A stretch of DNA of 64,000 nt, taken from positions 186,001-250,000 of the forward strand of contig NZ_CP026948.1 in assembly GCF_003070865.1 (NCBI RefSeq), written 5' to 3'. The stretch is from Corynebacterium liangguodongii (GTDB taxonomy: Bacteria > Actinomycetota > Actinomycetes > Mycobacteriales > Mycobacteriaceae). The position numbers and the translations under genes were made by a program. The notes under the pieces are model-generated. The model was not told the DNA's origin and made no database searches. It saw only the letters and a program-made list of their open reading frames with translations. The first letter of the stretch is position 1. The number at the start of each line of letters is the position of its first letter. Of the stretch, positions 36,320-44,578 are shown piece after piece.

Positions 36320-37759
36320 GAGGGTGTCAGGAAATTTGTGTGTGAGGCTCTGATCCAGAAGGAGTTTCACCGATAATGACAACGGTGACAACGAAGAAAA
36401 ACCATGACCAGGACAAGGTCAACGAGATCAGCGAGAAGCTGATGGAAAATCCTGAGCTCGCCACGCTGATTGGCGAGTTGTCGACGTCCACCGATGACGC
36501 CAGCGACCTGGTCAAAGGCCTGTTGCAGGCATCGATTAACGCTGGTCTGCAGGCGGAAATGGATGCCCATTTGGGTTATGGTCATTCCGACCGGAAGATG
36601 AAGGCCCAGGTTGAACCAACACAGGGTAGTAACCACCGCAACGGGTCGTACACCAAGACCGTCAATTCTGGGTACGGCGCGTTGGAAGTGACCATGCCCA
36701 GGGATCGTGCCGGCACGTTTGCTCCAAAGATGGTGCCCAAGGGCTCACGCCGGCTGACAGAGCTTGATGACATGATTATCTCGCTGTACGCCGGTGGGAT
36801 GACCGTGCGCGATATTCAGCACCATCTCGCCACCACCCTGGGGGTGGATATGAGCCCGGATACGATCAGCACGATTACCGATGCAGTCTTAGACGAGGTC
36901 ATGATCTGGCAGAACCGTCAGCTCGACGAGTTCTACCCAGTAATCTTCCTTGATGCGCTACGCGTGAAGATCCGCGATGGCCACCGTGTAGTCAACAAGG
37001 CGTGCTACATGGCGGTGGGCATCGACGTGGACGGTATCAAGCACATCCTGGGCTTGTGGATTGCTGATAATGAAGGTGCCGCCTTTTGGGCATCTGTGTG
37101 CGCAGATCTGGCCAACCGTGGCGTCCAGGATGTCTTCATCGTCTGCTGTGATGGTCTTCAAGGCCTACCGGAAGCCGTGGAGGCAACCTGGCCACATTCG
37201 ATGGTGCAGACCTGCATCGTGCACCTGATCCGGGCGGCGAACCGGTGGGTGTCCTATCAGGACCGAAAACCCGTCTCCAGCGCGCTACGTGCGATCTACA
37301 CGGCCGCAAACGAAGATACCGCCCGTGCCAGCTTAGATGCGTTCGAAACCTCTGAGCTTGGCCAGAAGTACCCGCAGTCGGTGAAGGTCTGGCGTGATGC
37401 GTGGGAACGGTTCGTGCCGTTTCTGCAGTTCCCGCCAGCGGCGCGCAAGGTGTTCTACACCACGAATTCGATCGAGTCACTCAATGCTGAGCTGCGCAAA
37501 GCTACCCGAAACCGGGGCCAGTTCCCGAACGATACAGCAGCACTGAAGACGCTTTGGCTGATGATTTGCAACATCGAAGACAAACGCGCTGCCAAACGCG
37601 CGAAGCAAGCCAAGCGCGCCGTTGAGTGCAACGGGTATGTTGAAGGAGCGAAGGCCAATGGCTGGAAACAAGCCATCAACCAACTAGCTGTGGCATACCC
37701 AGACCGATTCGCGGACTACCTGTAAACCACCCCCCGCACACAAACTATCGGACGCTCTC
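36320..37759 (+). mobile_element. IS256-family insertion sequence, copy 2 (intact transposase)
   Basis: A 1440-bp element from GAGGGTGTC (36320-36328) to GACGCTCTC (37751-37759). The right end differs from copy 1 (GACACCCTC) at two of nine bases. It is flanked by 8-bp repeats CGCTTCCG and lies inside the signal-peptide codons of the SGNH hydrolase gene, in the same orientation. It carries an uninterrupted transposase gene. Confidence 0.95.
36376..37725 (+). CDS. IS256-family (Mutator-type) transposase
   Basis: 449-aa DDE transposase, full length. The first catalytic Asp is D193 (VIFLDALRV), the second D259 (VFIVCCDGLQ), and the Glu is E367 in YTTNSIESLNAELRKATR. A C-x2-H motif (QTCIVHLIR) lies near 280-283, as usual in this family. 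It starts 17 nt after AAGGAG, 56 nt inside the element. It appears functional, so it could also act on the defective copy at 4512-5954 if end recognition is shared. Confidence 0.95.
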   Translation: MTTVTTKKNHDQDKVNEISEKLMENPELATLIGELSTSTDDASDLVKGLLQASINAGLQAEMDAHLGYGHSDRKMKAQVEPTQGSNHRNGSYTKTVNSGYGALEVTMPRDRAGTFAPKMVPKGSRRLTELDDMIISLYAGGMTVRDIQHHLATTLGVDMSPDTISTITDAVLDEVMIWQNRQLDEFYPVIFLDALRVKIRDGHRVVNKACYMAVGIDVDGIKHILGLWIADNEGAAFWASVCADLANRGVQDVFIVCCDGLQGLPEAVEATWPHSMVQTCIVHLIRAANRWVSYQDRKPVSSALRAIYTAANEDTARASLDAFETSELGQKYPQSVKVWRDAWERFVPFLQFPPAARKVFYTTNSIESLNAELRKATRNRGQFPNDTAALKTLWLMICNIEDKRAAKRAKQAKRAVECNGYVEGAKANGWKQAINQLAVAYPDRFADYL

Positions 37760-37767
37760 CGCTTCCG
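37760..37767. repeat. Target site duplication CGCTTCCG, right copy
   Basis: Exact copy of 36312-36319 after the right IS end. The interrupted reading frame resumes at base 37768. Confidence 0.9.
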
Positions 37768-38596
37768 TCGCCGTATTGCGACAGTTGGTGTCGCAGCGCT
37801 TTCGGCTCTTGCCCTTACTTGCGTTCCCCAGGCTCACGCCGCGGATCGAAACCTAGTCATCTTCGGAGACTCAGTAGTCGCGAACCCGACGGCAGGCGAG
37901 GCTGTCAACGCCAAGCTTGGACTCGACCCTCGCGGCAGCTCGGGTCTAAACACCTGGTGCCCCCAAAGTCGCACGAACTGGGGGCGTCTCGCGGCGGCCC
38001 AGCTCGCACTCATTCCCTACGATTACTCATGCACGGGAACGACGACGATTTCACCCAGCCCCAAGCCCTTCCAGGGGCAGATCGACCGAGCCCTCCGTGA
38101 GGGGGCACTCACGCCCGAAACCGCGCGCGTGATCATTACCGTCGGTTTTAACGACACGTACAAATATCCGGCAGGCGCCGAGGGGGACGTGCGCCGCAGA
38201 TTCGTTGGCTATATGGCCCCGCAGGTTGAGCGGATCAGGGCGGCGGCTCCGAATGCGCGCATCCAGTTCGTGGGCTACCCGAAGATCACCAAGGACGGAA
38301 AGCTCTGCCTCGTGCACGTCCTACCTCATGCGTCCGATTGGACTCCTGCTCCAGACGCAGCCCGCTGGGAAGACCTAGCGCAGTGGATGTCTATAGATGC
38401 CGCGCGCGCGACGGGCACCGAGTTCCTCGACCTTAAGCCTTCGACCTGGAACAACAGCATGTGTGCACCGGATGATCAGAGGATGTGGGCAGGGCTGATC
38501 GACTTCACCGGGGACACCAGGATGCTCCCCGCTCACGTCAACGAGCGTGGGCACCGTCACGTAGCTGATGTGATAGCGGCTTCTTAAGAAGTGTGT

Positions 38597-38602
38597 TAGC
38601 AT
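38597..38602 (+). promoter_or_regulatory. -10 element for mscR (leaderless)
   Basis: TAGCAT ends 6 nt before ATG 38609 and there is no ribosome binding site, consistent with a leaderless transcript starting at the A of the start codon. Confidence 0.4.
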
Positions 38603-38608
38603 GGGGCT

Positions 38609-39706
38609 ATGAGTGAAAAAGTCAAGGGAGTAATCGCCCGCGAAAAGGGCAGTGAAGTTGAACTAGTAGACATCGTGATCCCGGACCCGGGCCCCAACGA
38701 CGTTGTGGTCAAGGTTCTGGCAACTGGCGTGTGCCACACCGATCTGGGCTACCGCGACGGCGACATCGCCGACGATTTCCCGTTCCTGCTTGGCCACGAG
38801 TCCACCGCCATCGTCGAGACCGTCGGTGAGGCCGTCACCCACGTCGAGGTCGGCGACTTCGTGGTCCTGAACTGGCGTGCGGTCTGCGGCGAGTGCCGCG
38901 CCTGCCGCAAGGGCGACGTGAAGAACTGCTTTAACACGCACAACGCCTCCAAGAAGATGACTCTTGAGGACGGCACCGAGCTTACCGCCGCCATCGGCAT
39001 CGGCTCCTTCGCCGAGAAGACCCTCATCCACGAGAAGCAATGCACGAAGGTTGACCGCGAGGAAGATCCGGCCGCTGCGGCTCTGCTCGGCTGCGGCATC
39101 ATGGCTGGTCTCGGCGCCGCGGTGAACACCGGCGATATCCAGCGCGGCGAGTCCGTTGCCGTCTTCGGCCTCGGCGGTGTGGGCCTGGCTGCGATCGCCG
39201 GCGCCCACCTCGCGGGCGCGTCGAAGGTGATCGCCGTCGACCTCGACGAGCGCAAGTGCAAGGCCGCGGTCGAGCGCTTCGGCGCGACCGACTACGTCTG
39301 CTCCAAGGACAAGGGCGAGGAAGAGGTTATCGAGGAGATTCGCAACCTCACCAGCGGCTTCGGCCCCGATGTCACCATCGATGCCGTCGGCATCCAGCCC
39401 ACGTGGCGCCAGGCCTTCTACTCGCGCGACCTCGCCGGCCGTATGGTCATGGTGGGCGTGCCGAACCTGAAGGACCACGTCGACATCCCCGCGATTGACC
39501 TCTACGGCCACGGCGGCTCCATCAAGCCGGCGTGGTACGGCGACTGCCTGCCGGAGCGTGACTTCCCGACGTACGTGGACCTGCACATGCAGGGCCGCTT
39601 CCCGCTCGGCGAGTTCGTCTCCGAGCGCATCGGCATCGAAGACATCGAGGAAGCCTTCGCCAAGATGAAGCGCGGCGATGTGCTGCGAAGCGTGGTGGAG
39701 TTCTAA
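38609..39706 (+). CDS. mscR: S-(hydroxymethyl)mycothiol dehydrogenase
   Basis: 365-aa zinc-dependent medium-chain alcohol dehydrogenase. Catalytic zinc ligands are Cys in [12 protein letters not shown] near 42 and His in [10 protein letters not shown] near 63; structural zinc ligands are [15 protein letters not shown] near 92-106. The NAD-binding motif is [18 protein letters not shown] near 180 with D at the end of beta-2 ([10 protein letters not shown]). It oxidises the formaldehyde-mycothiol adduct to S-formylmycothiol, and can act in nitrosothiol reduction. The MBL gene follows without a gap and probably completes the pathway. Confidence 0.92.
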   Translation: MSEKVKGVIAREKGSEVELVDIVIPDPGPNDVVVKVLATGVCHTDLGYRDGDIADDFPFLLGHESTAIVETVGEAVTHVEVGDFVVLNWRAVCGECRACRKGDVKNCFNTHNASKKMTLEDGTELTAAIGIGSFAEKTLIHEKQCTKVDREEDPAAAALLGCGIMAGLGAAVNTGDIQRGESVAVFGLGGVGLAAIAGAHLAGASKVIAVDLDERKCKAAVERFGATDYVCSKDKGEEEVIEEIRNLTSGFGPDVTIDAVGIQPTWRQAFYSRDLAGRMVMVGVPNLKDHVDIPAIDLYGHGGSIKPAWYGDCLPERDFPTYVDLHMQGRFPLGEFVSERIGIEDIEEAFAKMKRGDVLRSVVEF

Positions 39707-40333
39707 GTGGATCTCCGCATCGAACACGTCCTGACGTCAGGAACCTTCTCGCTCGACGGCGGTGAGTGGGACGTTGACAACAACGTCTGGATCGTCGGCG
39801 ACGACCGGGAGGTCTACATCATCGACGCCGCGCACGACGCCGAGGCGATTGCCAAGGCTGTCGGCGACCGCAAGGTCAAGGGCATCATTGCCACGCACGG
39901 CCACAACGACCACGTCGACGCCGCGCCGCTTTTGAGCAAGCTTGTCGACGCCCCGGTGCACCTGCACCCCGGCGACGACATGCTTTGGTACGACGAGAAC
40001 CCGAACGAGAAGTTCGTGGACATGGAGGACGGAGAGGTATTCAAGATCGCGGGCACCGAGCTCAAGGCGCTGCTCACCCCCGGTCACTCGCCGGGGTCGA
40101 TGGTGCTCTACGCGGAGGAAGCCGGCGTCCTGTTCTCCGGGGACACCCTGTTCCAGGGTGGCCCGGGAGCGACGGGTCGTTCCTACTCCTCCTTCGACAC
40201 CATCATCGACTCGCTACAGAAGCGAGTGCTGGATCTTCCTCCCGAGACGATCGTGCGCACCGGCCACGGTGATCACACCACGATCGGTGAGGAAGCTCCC
40301 CACCTCGAAGAATGGATTAAGCGCGGCTACTAG
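39707..40333 (+). CDS. MBL-fold hydrolase paired with mscR (candidate S-formylmycothiol hydrolase)
   Basis: 208-aa glyoxalase II-like metallohydrolase from GTG 39707, directly after the mscR stop. Metal motifs are THGHNDHVDA near 64-73, TPGHSPGSMVLY near 125, SGDTLFQGGPGATGR near 145 and RTGHGDHT near 185. It is coupled to mscR in many Actinobacteria. Hydrolysis of S-formylmycothiol to formate is inferred from the pairing, not shown. It overlaps the convergent DUF2304 gene by 4 nt. Confidence 0.88.
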   Translation: MDLRIEHVLTSGTFSLDGGEWDVDNNVWIVGDDREVYIIDAAHDAEAIAKAVGDRKVKGIIATHGHNDHVDAAPLLSKLVDAPVHLHPGDDMLWYDENPNEKFVDMEDGEVFKIAGTELKALLTPGHSPGSMVLYAEEAGVLFSGDTLFQGGPGATGRSYSSFDTIIDSLQKRVLDLPPETIVRTGHGDHTTIGEEAPHLEEWIKRGY

Positions 40334-40692
40334 GGCCGCGTGAGTTCTCCCTCGCCCGCGTCGTCGCTAGGAACCACAGGGTTCTGCAGAGCGACGGCGC
40401 GGGCGAGTCGCGCATACCGCAGCTCCTGTTCGCGGAATCGCGTCCAGGCCGAGATCGTGGTGAAGAAAAACGCCATGATGAGCACGTAGAGCATGAGGTC
40501 GGTGCCCCGGTCCACGCCGAGCCAGTTAGCCAGCACGGTGACGTCATCGGGTCGCAGGATCGCCCGGATGGCGGCTACCATGAGCGCGGCGAAGCCGATT
40601 TTCACCCATGCCTTGGCGTTGGCCTTCTTGCGGTTGGTAAAGAAGTAGAACGCGACCGCGAGCGCGGCCGCGAGCAGCAGGACCTGGATCAC
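40330..40692 (-). CDS. DUF2304 small membrane protein
   Basis: 120-aa protein with three membrane helices (VLLLAAALAVAFYFF, IGFAALMVAAIRAIL, LMLYVLIMAFFFTTI) and a cytosolic RFREQELRYARLARAVAL helix typical of DUF2304. These proteins are encoded next to dolichol/polyprenyl-phosphate glycosyltransferases, as here: its start overlaps the end of the GT2 gene by 4 nt. It is probably a membrane accessory for that enzyme. Confidence 0.88.
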   Translation of the reverse strand: MIQVLLLAAALAVAFYFFTNRKKANAKAWVKIGFAALMVAAIRAILRPDDVTVLANWLGVDRGTDLMLYVLIMAFFFTTISAWTRFREQELRYARLARAVALQNPVVPSDDAGEGELTRP

Positions 40693-41387
40693 GGGAGCCT
40701 CCTTGCCACGATGCCGTCGGCGAGAATATTCACGCCGTTGATGAGAGATTGCCCCTTGCTCATCGAGTATTCCGTGTAGAGGATGTCTACGGGTTCCTCG
40801 GTGACGCGCCAGCCGTTGGCGTCGATAAGCGCGACGATCTCGGAGGCGTGCGACATGCCGTTCATCCGAATGTTTATCTCGTCTGCGACCTTCTTATTGA
40901 AGGCGCGGAGCCCGTTGTGGGCGTCCGAGAGCCCGAGGCGTCGCGTGCGGGGAGAGAGCAAGACAACGGTCTTGAGTACCACGCGCTTGATCAGCGGCAC
41001 CTGGGTGGTTTCCTGGCCGGCGAAGCGGGTGCCCACCACGATGTCGATCGGCTCGGTGCGCAGCCGCGCGACCATCTTCACCACGTCCTTGACCTGGTGC
41101 TGGCCGTCCGCATCGAAGGTGACGAAGTACTTCGCGCCGGGCTGCGCCCGGGCGTATTCGATACCGGTCTGGATCGCAGCGCCCTGGCCGAGGTTGACGG
41201 GGTGGTTCACCAGGTGCGCGCCCGCGGCGTGGATCGCGGCGGCCGAGTTGTCCTTGGAGCCGTCGTTCACCGCGACGATGTGAGGAAAAGTCTCGCGGGC
41301 ATGCTCGATGACCTCCTGGATGACTGGGCCCTCGTTGTAGCAGGGGATCACCAGCCAGGTGTCGGAGTAGTCCTGGATTTCGCTCAT
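40689..41387 (-). CDS. Family 2 glycosyltransferase, polyprenyl-phosphate type
   Basis: 232-aa GT-A enzyme. WLVIPCYNEGPVIQEVIEHA near 10 is the nucleotide-binding start, AVNDGSKDNS near 40 has the first Asp pair, and TFDADGQHQVKDV near 90 is the DxD region. A conserved late block SDAHNGLRAFNKKVADEI and GMSHASEIVALID follows. It resembles polyprenyl-phosphate mannose/glucose synthases. No C-terminal membrane helices, so the neighbouring DUF2304 protein may supply the anchor. Confidence 0.88.
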   Translation of the reverse strand: MSEIQDYSDTWLVIPCYNEGPVIQEVIEHARETFPHIVAVNDGSKDNSAAAIHAAGAHLVNHPVNLGQGAAIQTGIEYARAQPGAKYFVTFDADGQHQVKDVVKMVARLRTEPIDIVVGTRFAGQETTQVPLIKRVVLKTVVLLSPRTRRLGLSDAHNGLRAFNKKVADEINIRMNGMSHASEIVALIDANGWRVTEEPVDILYTEYSMSKGQSLINGVNILADGIVARRLP

Positions 41388-41403
41388 GGTGGCCTATACG
41401 TTA

Positions 41404-42213
41404 CTAGCCGCGGTGAAAAAGGCGGGTATATACGCGTGTCAACAGCGTCATCGGGAGCAACCGGTAGGTCGTTCGGGCAGCGAGGTTGAACCTAGCGCGC
41501 CACGGGCCGACGAGCCCGTAAGAAACTAACCGGACCTGCATCTCGCGCTCGGCGGCGAACATCTCGCGGCCCGTGCGCCGCGCGAACTGCTCCGGGCTCA
41601 CCCGGAAGTACGTCAGCGGCTCGGGCATGTTGTGGAGTTTCTTGCCGGCGGCGATGAGCCTGGCCCAGAGGTCGTAGTCCTCCATGAAGTGGACGCCCTG
41701 GTAACCGCCGACCTCCTTGATCGCGGCGGTGCGCAGCATCACCGAGGGGTGATTGAGCGGCGAGTTGATCAGGGCGTATTTCGCGATTTTTTCGTGGGTT
41801 TCCGGCAGCGCGCGCACCGGGCCGGCATCGAGATCGGTCGCGCCTGAAAACTCGCGTACCGCAGTGCCGAGCGCCGCGATATCTGGGTGGGCCTCCATAA
41901 ATGCCACTTGTTTTTCTATCCGCTCCGGGTGCGCGATGTCGTCGGTGTCGAGCCGCGCGACGTAGTCGGAGGTGATTGTCTCCAGGCCCGCCTGCAGCGC
42001 GGGGCCCAGGCCCACGTTGTGAGCAAGCGTAACGACGCGCACATTCTCAGTCCCCTCTGCCAAGCGCTCCACATCGTCGGAGACTGGCCCGTCAAAGACG
42101 ACGACAACCTCATCGGCGGGGCGGGTCTGCCGGGCGAGGGAGTCCAAGGCCTGGCGGAGTTCCCCGGCGGGGGTGTTTCTGTAGGCGGACAAAAGCGCAG
42201 AAATCGTGGCCAC
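41404..42213 (-). CDS. Family 2 glycosyltransferase
   Basis: 269-aa GT-A enzyme. It begins ISALLSAYRNTPAGELRQALDSL, then VVVFDGPVSDDVERL near 37 and YVARLDTDDIAHPERIEKQVAFM near 87 with the DxD motif. The late block HPSVMLRTAAIKEVGGYQ and FMEDYDLWARLIAAG near 180 is typical of rhamnosyl- or galactosyltransferases acting on envelope glycans. Sugar donor unknown; the nearby rml genes make dTDP-rhamnose, which is one possibility. It is 16 nt upstream of the other GT2 gene. Confidence 0.87.
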   Translation of the reverse strand: MATISALLSAYRNTPAGELRQALDSLARQTRPADEVVVVFDGPVSDDVERLAEGTENVRVVTLAHNVGLGPALQAGLETITSDYVARLDTDDIAHPERIEKQVAFMEAHPDIAALGTAVREFSGATDLDAGPVRALPETHEKIAKYALINSPLNHPSVMLRTAAIKEVGGYQGVHFMEDYDLWARLIAAGKKLHNMPEPLTYFRVSPEQFARRTGREMFAAEREMQVRLVSYGLVGPWRARFNLAARTTYRLLPMTLLTRVYTRLFHRG

Positions 42214-42224
42214 GTGGCCGTATC

Positions 42225-43616
42225 CTACGCGAGCGGGTCGGGATAGGGAGGTTCAGTGTCGTCCGGTTCGGGCGGGATCCACGAGAGGTCTTCTGGTTGC
42301 GGTGGGTAGTCGAAGGTGAGGTCAAATTCCTCCTCAAGGTGCTTGATTTTCGCCACCGTTGCGCCATAGTCGGCCCCGGAGTCGTATTCGTCGCAGGCGG
42401 CGTGGCACGCCGCGTTGAACCGGGCGATGTGGGCGCGACGGGCGCGCACGCGTTCGCGGGTTGTTGCCCACCTGGGGTTGGTCGGGGTGAGGTTGTCCCG
42501 CAGGATTCCCTTGGCCTCGCTGGTAATCCAGGTGCCGTCTGCGAAAAGCCAGATTGTTTCGCCCGTGGCGGGGTCTGGGATGTAAAACCCCCGCTTATCG
42601 GTCTTGAAATTATGATGCCGCTGGCACAAGCAGTGGAGATTGTCTGGGGTGGTTTCGCCTCCCTGTCCGTAGGGGATGCGGTGGTCGAGCTGGCAGCGCT
42701 CAGCGGGTACGTGGCAGCCGGGGAAGACGCATGCGCCGTCGCGGGCGCGGACGTAGGAAGCCATCTTCGCCGTCGGGGTGTAGCCTCCGACGCGCTGTGA
42801 GCGGACGGCGTCGAGGTCGATGACCGTAACCGGGCTGGCGGCGAGGAGCTCGTCTAGGGCTGCGGTGGATTCGGCGTCCGTCCACCCGAGCCCGGGGAGA
42901 AAGGCGGAGGTTCCGGGTTGGCGCTCCCCGTCGATACCGGGGCTGTAGACGTGGAGCATCGCCTTGGGCTCCGGCGTGAGAGCACCGGTGAGCAGCTTGA
43001 CCATCGTCTCCGCCGCGCCGAGCTTGTGGGCGCGGGCGGTGGAGCGGATGAATGCGCCGCAGGCGGCGATAGTCGTGGCATCGGCGTGAAGGTTCAGCCC
43101 CGCCTGGCCGTTTCCGCAGGGGTAGAAGGAGACGCGGGGATCGCGAGAGCGCTCGCGGGCGCGGCGCTTTTTCGGGTCGAAGTCGACCGAGGGGTCAATG
43201 GTGGCGATGAGGCGCCGCAGCCTGCGGGTGATGCTCCACAAGGTGGGCAGCGGGTGGCCGAGGTGAGCGGGGGTGAACATGGAGACGAGGAGGTCGTCAC
43301 AAAGCGTGAAGGTCTCGGTTGTGGTCCCCGGGGGCAGCACGCTCATGGCGGAGTCGATGGCGGAAAGCCGGGTGACGTCGATGATCCTGTGCTCGTCCTG
43401 CAGCGCGCGCAGCTGGGGGAGATCGCCCAGCCGCATGTAGCCGAAGATGCCGGACTCGACGAAGCGCTTGCTGCGGTGTGATAGCGCCATGAGCTCGGCG
43501 ACCTCGGTGTCGTAGTCGCCGTTGTCTTCATCACGGCCGCGTGCATACGAGCCGAAGAGCAAATACTCCCCTTCGGTCATGAGCCGTGCCCCCTCGAGGC
43601 GTTGATCGCGTGTCAT
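42225..43616 (-). CDS. HNH endonuclease-type protein with DUF222 region
   Basis: 463-aa protein of the actinobacterial DUF222-HNH family. The N-terminal helical part is the DUF222-like region. The C-terminal HNH core is RDGACVFPGCHVPAERCQLDHRIPYGQGGETTPDNLHCLCQRHHNFKTDKRG near 290-340, with Cys pairs that bind zinc. The C-terminus is acidic and Pro-rich. These genes are abundant and variable in actinobacterial genomes; some resemble selfish or repair-linked nucleases, but function is not established. An AT-rich region of about 90 nt separates it from rmlA. Confidence 0.85.
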   Translation of the reverse strand: MTRDQRLEGARLMTEGEYLLFGSYARGRDEDNGDYDTEVAELMALSHRSKRFVESGIFGYMRLGDLPQLRALQDEHRIIDVTRLSAIDSAMSVLPPGTTTETFTLCDDLLVSMFTPAHLGHPLPTLWSITRRLRRLIATIDPSVDFDPKKRRARERSRDPRVSFYPCGNGQAGLNLHADATTIAACGAFIRSTARAHKLGAAETMVKLLTGALTPEPKAMLHVYSPGIDGERQPGTSAFLPGLGWTDAESTAALDELLAASPVTVIDLDAVRSQRVGGYTPTAKMASYVRARDGACVFPGCHVPAERCQLDHRIPYGQGGETTPDNLHCLCQRHHNFKTDKRGFYIPDPATGETIWLFADGTWITSEAKGILRDNLTPTNPRWATTRERVRARRAHIARFNAACHAACDEYDSGADYGATVAKIKHLEEEFDLTFDYPPQPEDLSWIPPEPDDTEPPYPDPLA

Positions 43617-43705
43617 AAGTCCCCCCCCTTGATGTCACCCGCCATTCTATAGCACGTGTATTCGATCATGCAAGGCCCTATGGAAAATTTGTGCGAAAAT
43701 TTTCG

Positions 43706-44569
43706 CTAGTCGCGTGCGGCGTCGAGAAGGTAGCGCCCGTAGCCGGATTTGAGCATGGATTCTCCCAGGAAGACTAGCTGATCCCGGGAGATAAGCCCCT
43801 CGCGATAGGCGGCGACCTCGGGCGAGCCGATCACCGTGCCGGTGCGTTTTTGGATCGCCTCGACGTACGCGCTTGCCTCGCTCATAGAATCGATTGTTCC
43901 GGTGTCGAGCCAGACGTCGCCACGGTGCAGCCGGTGGACCTGGAGCCGCCCCTGGCGTAGATAGGCCTCGTTGACGGAGGTGATTTCGAGCTCCCCGCGA
44001 TCGCTCGGTGCGATGGTCTTCGCAATGGAGACGACGTCGTTGTCGTAGAAGTACAGCCCCACGACGGCAAACGGCGACTTCGGGGAGGCCGGCTTCTCCT
44101 CGATCGAGGTCGCGGTGCCGTTCTCGTCGAAGGCGACTACGCCGTAGCGCTGCGGGTCGGAGACCTCGTAGGCGAAAATCGCGCCGCCGTCGACGTCGCG
44201 GATGTCTCCGAGGATTTGGGCGAGGCCGGCGCCTTCGAAGATGTTGTCGCCAAGCACGAGGGCCACGGAGTCGCTCCCGATGAACTCCTCCCCGATGAGG
44301 AAGGCTTGGGCCAGCCCGTCGGGGGAGGGCTGGACGGCGTAGTCGAGGATGACACCGAGGTGGGAGCCGTCGCCAAGCAGGCGCTGGAACGCGGGCGCAT
44401 CCTCCGGCGTGGTGATGACGAGGATTTCGCGTATGCCGGCGCTGATCAGCGTGCTCAGCGGGTAGTAGATCATCGGCTTGTCGTAGATCGGCATGAGCTG
44501 CTTCGAGATGCCCTTGGTGATGGGGTAGAGGCGCGTGCCCGAGCCGCCCGCGAGGATGATGCCTTTCAT
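43706..44569 (-). CDS. rmlA: Glucose-1-phosphate thymidylyltransferase
   Basis: 287-aa enzyme making dTDP-glucose, the first step to dTDP-rhamnose. The N-terminal signature [41 protein letters not shown] contains the nucleotide-binding GGxGTRL and catalytic Lys region. Further motifs are LGDNIFEG near 110 and [13 protein letters not shown] near 220. It lies 9 nt downstream of rmlCD on the same strand. Rhamnose from this pathway links arabinogalactan to peptidoglycan in this order. Confidence 0.95.
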   Translation of the reverse strand: MKGIILAGGSGTRLYPITKGISKQLMPIYDKPMIYYPLSTLISAGIREILVITTPEDAPAFQRLLGDGSHLGVILDYAVQPSPDGLAQAFLIGEEFIGSDSVALVLGDNIFEGAGLAQILGDIRDVDGGAIFAYEVSDPQRYGVVAFDENGTATSIEEKPASPKSPFAVVGLYFYDNDVVSIAKTIAPSDRGELEITSVNEAYLRQGRLQVHRLHRGDVWLDTGTIDSMSEASAYVEAIQKRTGTVIGSPEVAAYREGLISRDQLVFLGESMLKSGYGRYLLDAARD

Positions 44570-44578
44570 ACGCCCAGC

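Larger units (their letters stand above)
36300..38587 (+). pseudogene. Secreted SGNH/GDSL hydrolase gene split by an IS256 element
   Basis: The first 20 nt (36300-36319; codons for MVTRRF plus two bases) are separated from the rest (37768-38587) by IS copy 2 and its 8-bp duplication CGCTTCCG. Removing the IS and one duplicate restores one 279-codon frame. It starts MVTRRFRRRIATVGVAALSA and includes a signal peptide ending in QAHA before ADRNLV. The mature part has the GDS block VIFGDSVV near 40, ITVGFND near 130, and the C-terminal ER-GH-H catalytic end (NERGHRHVADVI). Six cysteines are likely to form disulfides. Relatives include corynebacterial exported lipases/esterases. As it stands it lacks a start and signal peptide. 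Confidence 0.92.
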
